From NCBI GenBank assembly GCA_035772735.1, contig JASDFA010000001.1, forward strand, positions 76,596,001-76,660,000: DNA of 64,000 bases, written 5' to 3'. The position numbers and the translations under genes were made by a program. The stretch is from Datura wrightii (Eukaryota > Streptophyta > Magnoliopsida > Solanales > Solanaceae). The notes below the pieces were generated by a model that was not told the DNA's origin, did not search any database, and saw nothing but the letters and a program-made list of their open reading frames with translations. Positions 10,593 to 22,579 of the stretch are shown here, one piece after another (position 1 is the stretch's first letter; every line of letters begins with the position of its first letter).

Positions 10593-11810
10593 ATGTGTCC
10601 ATGCTGAGTTAATAGAAGAAGAAATAGCAATGGAAAAGGCCATAACATTGGCAATAGAGATGGGCATTAGCTAGCCCCACCAATTCTAGTGGATTCCTTG
10701 CACTAGAAGGTTGCTCATGCTAAGTTTAGGGCCAATTTTCAGATGTTGTCTTAAGCTATAACAACCCAAGTCAACTAGCAGGCAGTGGCCTATATCCCCC
10801 AAAATGGGAATGCGGCAGGAGCAAGAGTGAGAGACTTCCTCAGGAAGAACCCACCTGAGTTTCTTGGGTCGAAGGTGGATGAGGACCCACATGAGTTTAT
10901 AGAGGAGGTTTAGAAGATCACCCAAATTATGGGGGTGACTATAGTGTATAGTACAAACCTAGCCTCCTATCAGCTGAAGGGGTTGGCTCATATATGGTTT
11001 TGTCATTGGAAGGAGAGAAGGGGAGTTGGTGCAATTCCTATTGGTTGGGATGATTTTTTTACCTCTTTCTTGGATAGTTTATTCCCCCGATAGTTGAGGG
11101 AGGAAAAGGCAGCTTAGTTCATCAATCTGAAGCAAAACAACATAACTGTCCAGGAATATACTTTGGAGTTTACCCAGTTGTCCAAGTATGCACCAGAGAT
11201 GGTTACTGACCCAACGGCTCGTATGAGTAGATTCATGAATGGGGTGGAAAATTTCTTGGTCAAAAAGTGCAGGATCGCAATGTTGATTAATGATATAAAT
11301 ATCTCCCAACTGATAATATATGTCTAGCAGATAGAGGCAGAGAAGATGAAGGAGAAGGAGAGAGAGGCAAAGAGGCACAGGATAGAGAGTCATGGGCATT
11401 TTCAACAAAGATCTGGTGGTTGACATCACCCTCAATTCCACCAGAGGTCATCAGCCCTAACACTCTCATTAGCCAGCATTCCATCCAAACCTCGAGAAGA
11501 TTAGAGAGGTAGAGAATTAGGCTTTAGGGGTTAGAGTAGCATGTAGAAAGTGTGGCAGGAAGCACCCTGGCGATTCTTTGTTGATACTAATGGTTGTTTC
11601 GAGTGTAGGAAGCCCAGAAACATACTCAAAGACTGTTCTTCAGCTATGCAGGACGACGGTAAAGGTCGTGCCCCAGCTACCACTTCAGTAGCTCCAGCAG
11701 CTTGCCTATCTCAGTAGGGCGCCTCTTCTAGTGCAGTAGGCAGGCAATGCTATAACATGTTCTATGCACTTTCTTCTAGATAGGAGATGAGGTTTCACCC
11801 AATGTGGTTA
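10593..11810 (+). pseudogene. gag of element B (heavily decayed)
   Basis: Starts after the leader at a position equivalent to A and E. Readable pieces include VRDFLRKNPPEFLGSK and DEDPHEFIEE near 10830-10910, then AHIWF-like, a Gln-rich helix and SRFMNGVE near 11220-11250. A zinc knuckle survives as C-F-E-C ... D-C near 11605-11635, with the Gly-His positions changed. Many stops (for example 10909 and 11117) rule out function. The region is the particle protein. Confidence 0.75.
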
Positions 11811-11817
11811 CTAGTAT

Positions 11818-12440
11818 GTTACGAGTATACCATATTGATGTGTATGTATTATGAAATCCAGGGGTTACTTTGTCTTTCGTGACTCCTTATCTTGCTGTTA
11901 GTTTCAGAGTCAATCCCAAAATCTTATCAGAACCCTTCTAAATCTTTACTCCCATTGGTGAGTCAGTTTTAGCTCGATGGGTATAAAAAAACTTCCCTGT
12001 CTTCATTCTTTAGAAAGTCAACTTAGCTGACTTAGTTGAGTTAGATATGATCAATTTTGATGTTATATCTGTTATGGATTGGTTACATGGTTGATATACT
12101 TTAGTATATTGTAGAACCTGTATAGTAGAGTTTTGGTTTCATGGTGAACCAGTCCTAGAGTGGAAGGTTAGTTCAGTTGTGCCTATAGGTCGTTTTTTAT
12201 CCTATCTCAAGGCCAGGAAAATGATATCTAAGCATTGTGTATACCATATAGTTCGAGTTAAGAATTTTACGTCCGAGACCCCAACTCCTCAGTCAATCCT
12301 TGTTGTATGTGAGTATCTAAAGGTGTTTCCAAATAATCTTCCAAGCGACCCTCCAGACGGGGGAATTGACTTTGGTATTGATCTTCTCCTGATACGCAAC
12401 TCATATCTATTCATCCTTACTGAATGGCTCCGATTGAGCT
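11818..12440 (+). pseudogene. Protease and linker of element B, catalytic Asp lost
   Basis: MLRVYHIDVYVL is followed by a TGA stop and then NPGVTLSFVTPYLA, where relatives have L-D-P-G-A-T: a stop replaces Leu and the catalytic Asp has become Asn. The domain continues through NFDVISVMDWL. The linker is open at 12179-12442 (GRFLSYLKARKMIS, VCEYLKVFPNNLP). It aligns along its length with A and L. Confidence 0.78.
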
Positions 12441-13170
12441 AAAAGAGTTGTAAGAGCAGTTGAAGGATCTCCTAGATAAGGGTTTCATCAGGCATAGTAA
12501 GTCCCCATAGGGTGCTCCAATTCTCTTTGGTCGGAAGAAAGATGGTTCCCTTAGAATGTGATTGATGATCGACAGTTCAACAAGGTTATAATGAAGAATA
12601 AGTACCCTCTCCACAAGATTAATGACCTATTTGACCAGCTTTAGGGTGCTAAGTGCTTTTCAAAGATAGACCTCAGATCCGACTATCACCAGCTTAGAGT
12701 TAGGGAGAGTGATATCCCGAAGACAGCCTTCAAGACTCAATATGGTCATTAAGAGCTCGTAGTTATATCTTTTGGACAAATGAATGCTCCTGCAGCTTTT
12801 ATGGACTTGACAAACAGAGTGTTCAAGCAACATTTAGATATGTTCGTGATTATCTTCATAGATGACATTCTTACATACTCTCAGAGCGAGGAGGAGCATG
12901 TCACTCATTTGAGGATTATGTTGTAGACTCTCAAGGATCACTAGTTATTTGCTAATTTTAGTAAGTGTGAGTTTTGGTTGTACTCAGTAGCATTCTTAGG
13001 TCATGTGGTGTCTAGTGAGAGCATTTAGGTGGACTCTCAAAAGATAGTAAAGGTGAAGAATTGTCCAAAACCTGTCAATCCTACAGATATTAGGAGCTTT
13101 TTGGGTTTAGTTGGCTACTACAGGAGGTTTGTAGAGGGATTTTCATCCATCGCCGCATCGTTTACTAAGT
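12417..13170 (+). pseudogene. Reverse transcriptase of element B
   Basis: Blocks recognised across frames are KGFIRH-like near 12480, a KDGSLRMC-like block near 12540-12560, DLRSDYHQLRVRESDIPKTAFKTQYGH near 12672-12750, and NAPAAFMDL. The catalytic motif is an intact F-I-D-D at 12856-12867. FLGHVVSSESI and FLGLVGYYRRFVEGFSSIAA follow at 12980-13150. At least five stops and shifts are visible. Unlike A, the active-site aspartates survive although the frame is destroyed. Confidence 0.8.
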
Positions 13171-13189
13171 TGACCTAGAATAAGGCCAA

Positions 13190-13570
13190 ATTTTAGTGGT
13201 CAGATTCTTGGGAGAAGTGTTTTCAGGACTTAAAGACTTGACTCACTTCAGCCCCAGTATTGACCCCTATCTGAGGGAACAATTGGCTTCGTTGCGTATT
13301 GTGATGCCTCTAGGGTTGATCTTCGTTGTGTGTTGATGCAGCATGTTAAGGTCATCATGTATGCCTCTATACAACTTAAAACTCATGAGAAGAATTATTC
13401 GACGCATGGCAAGAGTTGGTAGAGGTGGTGTTTTCCTTGAAGATTTGCAGAAACTATTTGTATGGGGTGTATGTTGATGTGTTGACAAACCACAAGAGCC
13501 TTCAGTACATGTTTACTCAAAAGGACCTAAATTTGTGGCAAAGGATATAATAAGAGCTTCTTAAGGACTA
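13190..13570 (+). pseudogene. RNase H region of element B
   Basis: Traces of FQDLKT, AYCDASRVDLRCVLMQH, HEKNYSTH, FSLKICRNYLYGVYVDVL and HKSLQYMFTQKDL can be read in alternating frames. Order and spacing match A 7396-7770. Stops near 13180 and 13241 and several indels make it a relic. Confidence 0.7.
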
Positions 13571-13574
13571 TGAC

Positions 13575-14700
13575 ATGAGTGTCCTTTATCATCTCGGCAA
13601 GGCCAATATAGTGGAAGATGCTTTTAGTAGATTGTGCATAGAGAGTGTGTCTCATGTCGAGGATGGTAGAAAGGAGTTGGTGAAGGATGTCCCTAGTCTT
13701 TCTCATTTAGGGGTTCACTTTATAGATTTGATGAATGGCGGTGTTATTGTTCAAAATATGTCGAAATCTTCATTGGTGATGGAAGTTAGAAAGAGGAAAG
13801 ATGACGATCCTATCCTAGTGAAGTTGAAGGAAGAACTCTGGAATTAAAGGTGGAGGTTTTCTCACAATGGGGAGATGGTGTACTCCGATATTGGAGCCGA
13901 TTATGTGTGTTAGCTATAGATGACTTGAGAGAGCGGATGTTGTGTGAGGCTCATGGCTCTCGGTACACTATCCATCCAGGTGCCACCAAGAATACTATGA
14001 TCTACAGGAACTCTATGGTGGAATAATATAAAGAAGGACATAGCGGAATTTGTGGCTAAGTGTCTAAATTGTCAATAGGTAAAGGTTGAACATTAGAGAC
14101 CTAGAGGTATGCTTTAGGACTTCAGCATTCCTGCTTGGTAGTGGGAAGATATCAATATGTACTTTATTATAGGGTTACCTTATACACGCCGACAACATGA
14201 CTCTATATGGATGACTGTGGACAGATTTAACGAATCAACCCATATCCTTCCAGTAAAAACTACTGATTCAGCTAAGTATTATGCTAGGTTCTACATTCAG
14301 GAGTTGGTTCAATTGCATGGAGTTCCTTTGTCCACCATCTCAGATAGGGGTACTCAGTTCACCTCTCAGTTTTGGAGATTGAATTAGAAGGGCCTTGGTA
14401 CACAGGTGAAGCTTAGCACATCTTTCACCTGTAGACAAATGTTCAGGATGAACGGACCATTCAGACTCTCAAGGACATGTTGAGATCGTTTGTGATTGAT
14501 TTCAAGGGTAGTTGGGATGATCACTTACGTCTCATCGGGTTTTCCTACAATAATAGGTACCACTCCAACATTCAGATGGCTCTATTTGAGGTGTTTTACG
14601 AGCGGAGGAGTAGATCGCCAATTGGACTGTTCGAGGTAGGTGAAGCTACATTGATAGGGCCAGATTCAATTCTTGAGGCTATGTAGAAAGTTCAGATTAT
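13575..14700 (+). pseudogene. Linker and integrase of element B
   Basis: An open stretch at 13575-13847 (MSVLYHLGKANIVEDAFSRL, GGVIVQN) is the RNase H to integrase linker. The zinc region near 13945-14075 shows EAHGSRYTIHPG and C-L-N-C. The first catalytic position reads N-M-Y-F near 14154, so Asp is now Tyr. ISDRGTQFTSQFW is intact at 14340-14380, and the helix with DERTIQTLKDM keeps Glu near 14452. The C-terminal core continues as WDDHLRLIGFSYNNRYHS (14514-14570). Confidence 0.8.
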
Positions 14701-14828
14701 TAGGGAAAAACTGAAAATAGCTTAGAGTCGTTAGAAATCTTATGCAAAAGTTAGGCGAAGAGAGCTTGAGTTTGAAGTTGACGATTAGGTGTTTCAGAAG
14801 GTGTCTCCCATGAAGGCAGTCATGAGGT

Positions 14829-15190
14829 TTGGTAGGAACGGGAAACTTAGTCCCCGATATATTGGTCCTTATAAGATTTTATGGCATGGTGGCATATGAG
14901 TTGGAACTACCAGTAGGATTAGCTTTAATGCATCCAGTTTTCCATGTATCTCTGTTGAAGAAGTACATTGGTGACCCAGCCCTATTTTTTTTGGTAGAGA
15001 GCATTGGTGTGAAGGATAGCCTTACTTATGAGGAGGTTCCGGTTGAGATCCTTGATCTTTATATTTTATAGTTAAGGAATAAAGAAGTAGCTTTAGTGAA
15101 AGTTTTGTGGAGAAATAAGCTTGTTGAGGGAGCTACATGGGAAGCCGAAGCAGATATGATGGCTAGATACCCACATTTTTCTCCTTCCGC
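14829..15190 (+). pseudogene. Integrase C-terminus and chromodomain-like tail of element B
   Basis: VAYELELPVGLALMHPVFHVSLLKKYIGDP, then VPVEILD, a TAG stop and LRNKEVALVKVLWRN. The end, LVEGATWEAEADMMARYPHF at 15120-15180, retains the Trp that is a stop in A. This is the Tekay/Del-type chromodomain-like tail. Confidence 0.78.
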
Positions 15191-15434
15191 TCGGTTCCAA
15201 CATGAGGTACCAGTTTCCTCCTTAGTACACAATTCAGCTTCATTTCATGTTCATGCAACTCAGTTCCTTTTATGTTATAGAATGCATGTATGTTTAATGA
15301 ATTCAGTTCAGTTATGTAAATTAGTCTAGAGTCAGTAACTCCATCAATTTTTAACTTTGGTTATTCAGTTTTTGCAATCCAGTTCCTTTCGTAGCCTTTC
15401 AGTATGCTTAATATAAATTCGAGGACAAATGTTC

Positions 15435-15449
15435 CCAAGGAGGAGATAT
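15435..15449 (+). promoter_or_regulatory. Polypurine tract of element B
   Basis: CAAGGAGGAGATAT immediately before the TGTAACGCCCC start of the right LTR; same position and preceding GGACAAATGTTCC word as in relatives. Confidence 0.75.
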
Positions 15450-17722
15450 TGTAACGCCCCAAAAGTCCCTACAATCAAGCCCTAAACTTGTAGCTGAGTT
15501 AGTAGAAAAATATACAAAATTCCTCTGAACGACTCATTGTATAAGTCATAGTTTGATGTCAGAGGTCGTAGGGGGAGTCGTGGTAAGGTTCTAAGATTCA
15601 TCCTCCCAAACCATGAGTCTATACCACAAGACGTGGTGACTTGGTATGACTCGTGGTCAATATCTATAGGGTCAACTGTGATGCGATGAGTCACAGTACG
15701 ATTTTTTGTATGGTGTGACAGGTCGTGGTTTGGAGTCATAGGATGGAGGACCAAAGGAGGGGCAAAGACTGATCACTGACCATGAGTAATAGGATGACCT
15801 AGTGGTACCAAGTAACATGTCATAGTGAGATCCACTAGTTGGAGGTTCAAAGAATTGGGGAAAAAGGATTGCTTGTGACGAGTGGATACCGTGAGTTGTG
15901 GTAGGGTGTTACGACTCGTGGTGACTGGCAGTCAGGAAATTTAATACATTTTCTCAAGGGTATTTTTTTAGTGTCCAACGTATTTCCTAAATAACATCAT
16001 TTTATGTTTCCTAAGGGTCAGTTTAAAGGGATTTAACTTAGCAAAATTATTCATTCCCTTCAAAGAATGATAGTTTGAATTTCCTCTCAAGATCAAGCAA
16101 GGGTTTTTCATCAAACCTCTTCAAATTTTCTTGGGCTTTTCAAGACTAGTCAAGGAATCAATTTACCTAGGTATGTAGGGTCATGAATGAGGGATTTCTT
16201 CCACCTCATGATCAATTTCTTCTCTAGCTCATGAGCTCAAGTCTCTAATCAAGTTTATTGAAAGTTCTAGGGTTTTATCCAATTTTCATGAAATATTCTA
16301 TGCTATTTCTATGGGTTTAATCCTCTCATGTTTAAATTGAGGTTTAATGGCTATTAGGGAAATTTTGAATCTCAATTCACTCAAAAATTCATGATTTCAA
16401 GTTTATGAAGATTATGCCCTATTAGGTATGATTATGAATTTCAAATCTTATGAGTCCATGATTTCTAGAATGATGAATTATCCAAGTATGCACGAATGCT
16501 TACAAATTCTTAAACTTATGATTCCACGATTTTAAATTATGAAGCTTATTTCAAGTATGTATGATTTCATGATTTGAGCAAGTCCATGTAAATTCAAGTA
16601 TGCTCATCATGATTTTAGCCAAGGGTTATATGATCAGTTTTGAAGGAATGTTTGGAGTCAAGACTCCTAAGTAAATAATTCAAATTATGTTATGAGAATA
16701 TAATTATGAGCAATATGCATGTTTTGGGAGTAGTGTCTAGCACCAAGAAGGCCAGGGATTCTAAGGACCCCGGTCTCATAACTACACGCCACCGTATGTA
16801 TATATTTTTATTTTGGACCTCTCAAGAGAGTGTTTTCCCTGCCCGAGGGCATATCAGTGATATTACATCTTCATCATTCATTGCCCTGGCAAGGCTTAGG
16901 ACAACTCTGCCCACTTGAGCGAGATAGTTGGGCATCATGTAAGCTCTATCATGATGGTGTCAATTAAGATAAAGCCTCCCATTGTTCCCCATATTTTCAG
17001 CTACTCATGTTCACGACTTATTATATCATGTCTTATAGTATTTTTGACCCATTAATCAGTTTATGAGTTCTCACTCATGATTTCAAGCATGACAAGATCT
17101 ATGATTTCTAATTCTAAACCTTGAATCGTTATGTTCAGATTACTATGAATAGCTTATTATTATATATACTTCAGCTATATGATTTTTCACATGTTTTCCT
17201 TACTCTCATGGTCTATCTTAATTTATATTTCATGATTTTGGACTATTATTTTACTAGCTTGGTTTATGTCCCCTACATACTCTGTACATCATACTCTATA
17301 CTATATTGTCTCATGATATAGATTCTGGTGATCTATCTTAGTCCCGCCGATAGCTCGCTCCCAATTAGTCCATCGCTATTCTTACTTGGGGGAATCCTCA
17401 TTCTCTGAGGATGTTATCAACTTTATGTTTTTATTACGTCTTTCAATTTTAGACTTAGTGAGCTAGTTGGGGGTGTTGTCCCATCATTTCTTCTTAGTAG
17501 TAGAGGCATTTCAGATAATCATGTATAGATAGTTCAACATTGTTGTTTTGTGTTTACGCATTTGTCCTTATGATATGCCGACTTACACTTATATAATATT
17601 CGTGCTTTATTTCTTCTTAGTAAGGCTCTTATCATGCTATATCTGTGCTATGGGTTAGCTTGGAGCCCTACGCGGTTCTAGATCTTGTGTCTCTATTTTG
17701 GGTCTCAGCTCGGGTCATTATA
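15450..17722 (+). repeat. Right LTR of element B
   Basis: 2273 bases from TGTAACGCCCC to a decayed end (CATTATA where relatives have CGTGACA). The first 500 bases carry many GACTCGTGG and ACGAGTC words. The last 165 bases align with 2120-2289. After 17722 the sequence changes to the LTR of H. Confidence 0.85.
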
Positions 17723-19672
17723 AGGACCATAGAATAACCCAAACACCACGAGTCAAGGGATGACTGATGGTGCAAACAATAGGATGGACCATCCTGACAG
17801 CCTGTGGTAAGAGGTTCTGTAAGGGTTCAAAATTATTTTAGTAACCACGAGTACGAACCATGAACCATGGTGAGATAGGATGAATCATCCTTATAGGTCG
17901 TGGTAAGGGGGTTCAGTAAGTATGCAAGTCACCCAATGACCTATGAGTGCATATTACGAGTCATATTAAGATAGGATGACTCGTGGTATGACTCATAGGG
18001 GATGGACGATAGGTTTTTCAGTATGTTTTTCTAGTGGTAGTTTCATAACTTCCTATGCTTTTAACTCCTAAACTAGGCCATTAGGGTTCTTCTTGAGGGA
18101 AATTAAAGGGTTTTAATAGGTTAACCTTCCATTCCTTCACATAACATTGATTATTCAAGAAGTATTAGCTTTCAAGCTCCAAAAAAGTTAGGGCTCTTCA
18201 TCTTCAACCATTGGATTCTCAAGCACTAGTCAAGAGTTCATTACTCCAGGTATGTAATGCTATTCTTAATAAGTAATTCCATTCTTCCTCATGCCTACAT
18301 CTCTTGTAAGATTCCTTAGAAGTTCAGAGCTACGGTTTTTCCTAATTTTATACTTTGGTCTTCTTCCCTACAGTTTGAGATATTCATTGTTGATTTCTCA
18401 TTACATAGCATTGTATATTTACTCTCTTGATTGTTGATTGCATCCTTACTCTCTTGATTGCTGAAGGTTGATTATGGTTCATTTCATTCTATCCCATGAA
18501 CCCCATTTGCATTAAAAGTCATGTTTTTGAGAGCTTCGTATCATTAGATATATGATTGTTTTCAAAACTAAAAATAAATAGCATATTTTCAGAGTGTTTT
18601 ATAAAAGGAGATTTTCAGATAGCCAGTTTAGTTTATAGCATGATTATTAAAAATAAATTCTTGTTTTTGAAACTTGGAGTTTTCAGCATAGAAACTCACA
18701 AGTTTTATTCAGATTTTTTGGCTAAAGTTCTTTATAAAAAGTGTTTTCAGCTACATCAAATAGACATATTTATATAAGCATAATTTTTGGAAGGATTATT
18801 TAGCACCAAGATGGGTGATAGGTTCACATAACCCGTAATTTCTAAGCCCTAGAACTATGTAGCTAGTATAGGTTCGGATCGTGTTGTTGATTCGGAAGAC
18901 TTCTCAGATAGCCCTAGAAAGGGATTAGTATGGATCCACATTGTAGTTCATCCTCTGTCCTGTTGAGACTTTGGACATCTCTCCCAACCTTGATAGAGGT
19001 TGGACATCATGCTATCATTCATGATGTATGCCGGTTAAGAGAAACTCCCAACTAAATTAATACACATATACATGTACTTTTAGAGATTGTTTTGATGCAT
19101 CATTTTGATTGCATAACTATTTACAAACTTTTATACTTGTGTTTAATGTATCATCCAGAGTTTCATATTTAATTAGTAGTTTATTTTAGTTTAGAGATTC
19201 TTATTTGTCTGTTCTTTCATTCAACCATTTTGCATACCATAAATTCAATCGTACTAATGCCATTTAGCGCTACATCTTATTATGATAGAGATTTAGGTAG
19301 ACATGATCGGTAGCAGACACATCTCTAGGATCTTCTCCATACAACTTTGGTAAGGCGTCCTACCTTTCGGAAAACCCCAATCATATATATATTTATTTTA
19401 GTAGAGCTTGAGGTAGCCGTGGGAACTTGGTCCCGTAACCTATCTTTCAGAATTAAAGGCTTCATAGACTAGTTAGAGAGCAGGAGTAATTATGTTACTT
19501 ACTAATATTATTTTTAGATATAGTTGTTGTATTTTATTTATTGAGCTCATTTTAGTTATTACTTCTGCATATATTGTCTTCTCAACTAATAGTAATCCAG
19601 GACAAGGGTTTATTTGGACCATTAGTGATCTGAGTGCCAACCACTCCCAGGGTGTAGACTCAGGGCGTGACA
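17723..19672 (+). repeat. 3' part of an LTR of element H
   Basis: Begins inside a region rich in CACGAGTC and GACTCGTGG words and ends GGGCGTGACA, followed by aatt and a primer-like site. The true LTR start lies beyond B and C, outside the window. Confidence 0.7.
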
Positions 19673-19676
19673 AATT

Positions 19677-19688
19677 TGGTATCAAACC
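19677..19688 (+). promoter_or_regulatory. Primer-binding site of element H
   Basis: TGGTATCAAACC, nine of twelve bases of the initiator Met-tRNA site found in A, B and E, four bases after the LTR end. Confidence 0.7.
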
Positions 19689-19888
19689 TATGGGTTCAAG
19701 AGTCGTAGGATGTCTATGAGGTCGCGCTTACTAGAGTCCCTCTTATAGGTCTGACGTGTGCCACACTTACAATAGTGAGGCTACAAGGCGTTAGGAAGTA
19801 CCGCCCTTCTTTCATACACTTGTTTGTGCGATAGTGTTTAACTCAATAAAAATTTCCTCCTAACTCATGCATTCACGTATTTCAGATC

Positions 19889-20283
19889 ATGCCTAAAAAA
19901 TGTACCACCAATTAGAGGAACACTGCTAGTGCTATGGTTTTCGCTGGAAATAACACAACCAATCTGCCTATACAGGCTAGGATGCAGACCAGAAATTGCG
20001 GACAATCGATATCCCAAGAAGTGAGTGTTAGAGCTCCAAATATAGAAGTTGCTAACATGAGAGTGCCAAAAGCACTTATTCATCAGCCTCCCCGTGTTGG
20101 CACTTCAGAGGAAGAGTTTAGAGGGGCTACCAAATGCTTACTAAGTTGGTTGCTGCCCAATTAGGCCATCAGGGCTCAACACCCAACAGTTTCGGCTTGC
20201 ATGACTCATTAGGAGCTTTGAGTATTAGAGTGTTTCTGAGGATGAACCCCTTAGTGTTCACAGGGTCTAAGATTGATGTGGGT
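19889..20283 (+). pseudogene. gag N-terminus of element H, cut by J
   Basis: ATG at 19889 starts MPKKCTT, then a stop at codon 9; the frame continues as a low-complexity N-terminus and EEEFRGATKCLLSWLL near 20110-20160. After a frameshift, VFLRMNPLVFTGSK (20230-20268) matches the VRDFLRMNP..F.GSK block of A and E. The frame ends abruptly at 20283, where the LTR of J begins. It would have been the particle protein. Confidence 0.75.
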
Positions 20284-21480
20284 TGTTCGCTTTTCAGCTA
20301 ACACGCAAGTGTACGTGGTCATGCAAGTAACAAAGTGGCTCTTGTGAGCTTGATGTCGAACCAATGGGGACTTGATTTTTAGTGAAAATCTAACTTTAAG
20401 CAGTACTATTAGTTCTCACAAGTGTAGTTCAGGCTTACATTCATGCATAACGTTAATTCACATTGGTCAAGTTACTTATCTTGATTGTTCATTTATGGGT
20501 TTAATGACATGATTATGGTATTTCAAACCTCTATCATTTTGTTCAAATTGACCTCACGACTACATCGTTGAGTGGTGATATGACATCCCAATTCTATACA
20601 TTAAGCTATCATCCCATTTTCTAACCAAGTATGGCGTGTTAGATATATTTCTATTCTAAATGAAAATCAAGTTCGAAAACAAGATCACACTCCTTACTTT
20701 CTTCATTCTATTCTAGTGTTTATGCTTTTCAGGTTTTCACAAGAATTCCAGGTGTATTTTAATAGTGATAAAGCATTAAAATCATATAAACAAAAATTCA
20801 AGAGCAATCACTAGAGATACATAATCAACCCAATGTAAATTAAGTTAAACAATCATATTGGTGGCCTCAACACTAGAATAAGGATAGTGTTACAAGAACA
20901 AACAATTGCAATGTTTCATGTAAAGATAATGAGTGAAAAGAGAAAGAAGATGAATCCTAAAAATGGTGTCCTCAGTCGTTCTTGCTCCAGCTGCTTCCCT
21001 TTCTAATTTGTCCCGTGATATTTAAAATAATAGGTTAAGTTTCCTATTTATGGGAGGAAGAAATTGGGAGAAATATGCACACAATATGCCACGCTACCCA
21101 TTGTGGAAATATGGCAGCATTGCATGCCATGGATGCACTTGTCTACTGGATAAGGAGTTGGAGCAACATGGCCTTGGTGTGGCATGACACTCATCACACA
21201 TGTTGCCTGGCATGGCACGATAGCATCACACACAGTAACTGGATAAGTAGCTTGGGTGCACAACAACATGGTTTGGCACAACCCTCATTGCGCACAGTGC
21301 TTGTCATGGAACGATAGCATCCTACATACTGACTGGATAAACAACTTGGGCATGAAATAACATGGCGTGGCATGACCCTCATCACGCAAAATGCTTTCCA
21401 TGGCGGCAGCATCGCAAGACTTCATTATTTTATAACTTGGCCATGCATTGTCCACCAATGTGGCACAAAGCTTGGCAGGC
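20284..21480 (-). mobile_element. Element J: LTR of a Ty3/Gypsy element (minus strand), cut by G
   Basis: On the minus strand the end of this LTR reads GTCCCCATTGG-TTCGACATC ... GCCACTTTGTTACTTGCATG ... CCACGTACACTTGCGTG. This aligns with the end of solo LTR M (52780-52866), so J and M are one LTR family in opposite orientations. The left border is the break in H gag. The right border is the start of G's LTR at 21481. No coding sequence of J is in the window. Confidence 0.65.
21146..21425. repeat. Three 93-94 bp tandem repeats in U3 of J
   Basis: Units begin CTGGATAA at 21146, 21239 and 21333, and share AACATGG, GGCATGAC-CTCATCAC and CGATAGCATC. They are diverged (roughly 70-80% alike by eye). 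They explain the apparent ORFs on both strands here. Confidence 0.75.
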
Positions 21481-22540
21481 TGATGAGTGGGTAATTTACC
21501 GAATCATTAGGTTCTTAAGCATGGGCTTTTGCATTGTTTTCACATCATTAGAAAGGTTTTATGCCTTTTATCTTTGACTTTTCAGGTATTGAACTTAGAT
21601 ATGGAAAATAGAGGAATTGAACAAAAAGCACTCTACCAAAAGATAGGAATCTCGTGGCACACTTTAGCATCTGCGAAATACCGGTGCTAACGAAGGACTC
21701 ATTGGATAGAGCTGAAGTGAACCAGCAAAATGAAGATGCAAATGCATCCAGTTCGAACAAGGCGGCTAAGAACTTTAATGGATTCATGGCTCGCGAATAA
21801 GCACCTGCGAAATACAGGTGCCACGCAAGTGGCCAGATCGCTGACTGCTTAAAATTGTCCTACTCTGGCACAAATTCAATGTGGAAGATTCCAAGGGAAT
21901 TTAAGGAAAGATGTACAAAAAAAAGAATATACAGAATTACCCCAAATTGTACTCATACATTTCATAACTTGTATATCATAGCTAGAAAATTATAGAGAGA
22001 AGTAAAGAGAGAAATAGAAAAGTACATTGTTCTTCTTCTTCTTCTTTGCTATTCTTGAGCTAAACCCACCATTGTTTTAGATTTGAAAGCTTAAATTTCT
22101 ACTCAAATATAATGAATTTTAGTGAATCACCCATAGTAATCTTCTCTTTAACTTCATTTATGAGTAGCTCATTTAATTGTCAGGGGTATGTGCATGATTG
22201 GGGTTTAGAATGGATCGGGTGTGGTTCATTTTGTCTTAAATTCAATTACAATGTATGAATCTAGTGTTTCCTTCAAATTTTAATGCTATAATTAATGGTT
22301 GCGAATATTAATGTACTTTTCTTATCTTACTTTTTCTTGAAAGAGAGGAGTAAGATTTGGGTGAGGAAGCATTAGTGAGAATTTGGCTTATGCATATGTG
22401 GGGTTAAGCTAGAGATTGTCAAAACCCATCTCCATCAACCCATTAAAGGGCTGAAGCTAGAGATAGTTCAACTCTTCATCAAGTATTTGGGGGCTAATTG
22501 ATAGTATTGACCTTGGGGTTTGAGAAAACCTAAGAAAATT
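21481..22540 (+). repeat. 5' LTR of element G (end not defined)
   Basis: The start is clear (TGATGAGTGGGTAATTTACC). Keyword words such as TGCGAAATAC-AGGTGCCACGCAAG occur at 21672-21835. A CTT microsatellite lies at 22028-22045. The 3' end cannot be placed because no primer site follows; sequence typical of pol linker begins about 22580. Confidence 0.6.
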
Positions 22541-22579
22541 CACCCAAATGGTTGAGAAACATCAGGTGTAGCCTTTTCC

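Larger units (their letters stand above)
2120..17722 (+). mobile_element. Element B: degraded chromovirus-like (Tekay/Del type) Ty3/Gypsy element
   Basis: B has the last 170 bases of its left LTR (2120-2289), a primer site (2294-2305), internal sequence at 10419-15449 and a full right LTR (15450-17722). The left LTR is interrupted by C and the leader by A. The two LTR fragments align (shared words such as CTTATGATA, TAGTAAGG, TTAGCTTGGAGC). Gag, protease, RT, RNase H, integrase and chromodomain-like tail can all be traced but every reading frame is broken many times. B itself lies in the LTR of element H, which resumes at 17723. Confidence 0.85.
17723..20283 (+). mobile_element. Element H: outermost chromovirus-like remnant
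   Basis: Remaining LTR (17723-19672), primer-like site and the first 130 codons of gag. B interrupts its LTR on the left and J interrupts its gag on the right. Everything else in the window lies inside H, so it is the oldest insertion visible here. The rest of H must lie outside the window on both sides. Confidence 0.75.

Noticed and set aside
21048..21412. Opposing ORFs rich in Cys and His
   Set aside because: Explained by 93-94 bp repeats in the LTR of J; no domain and no start context.
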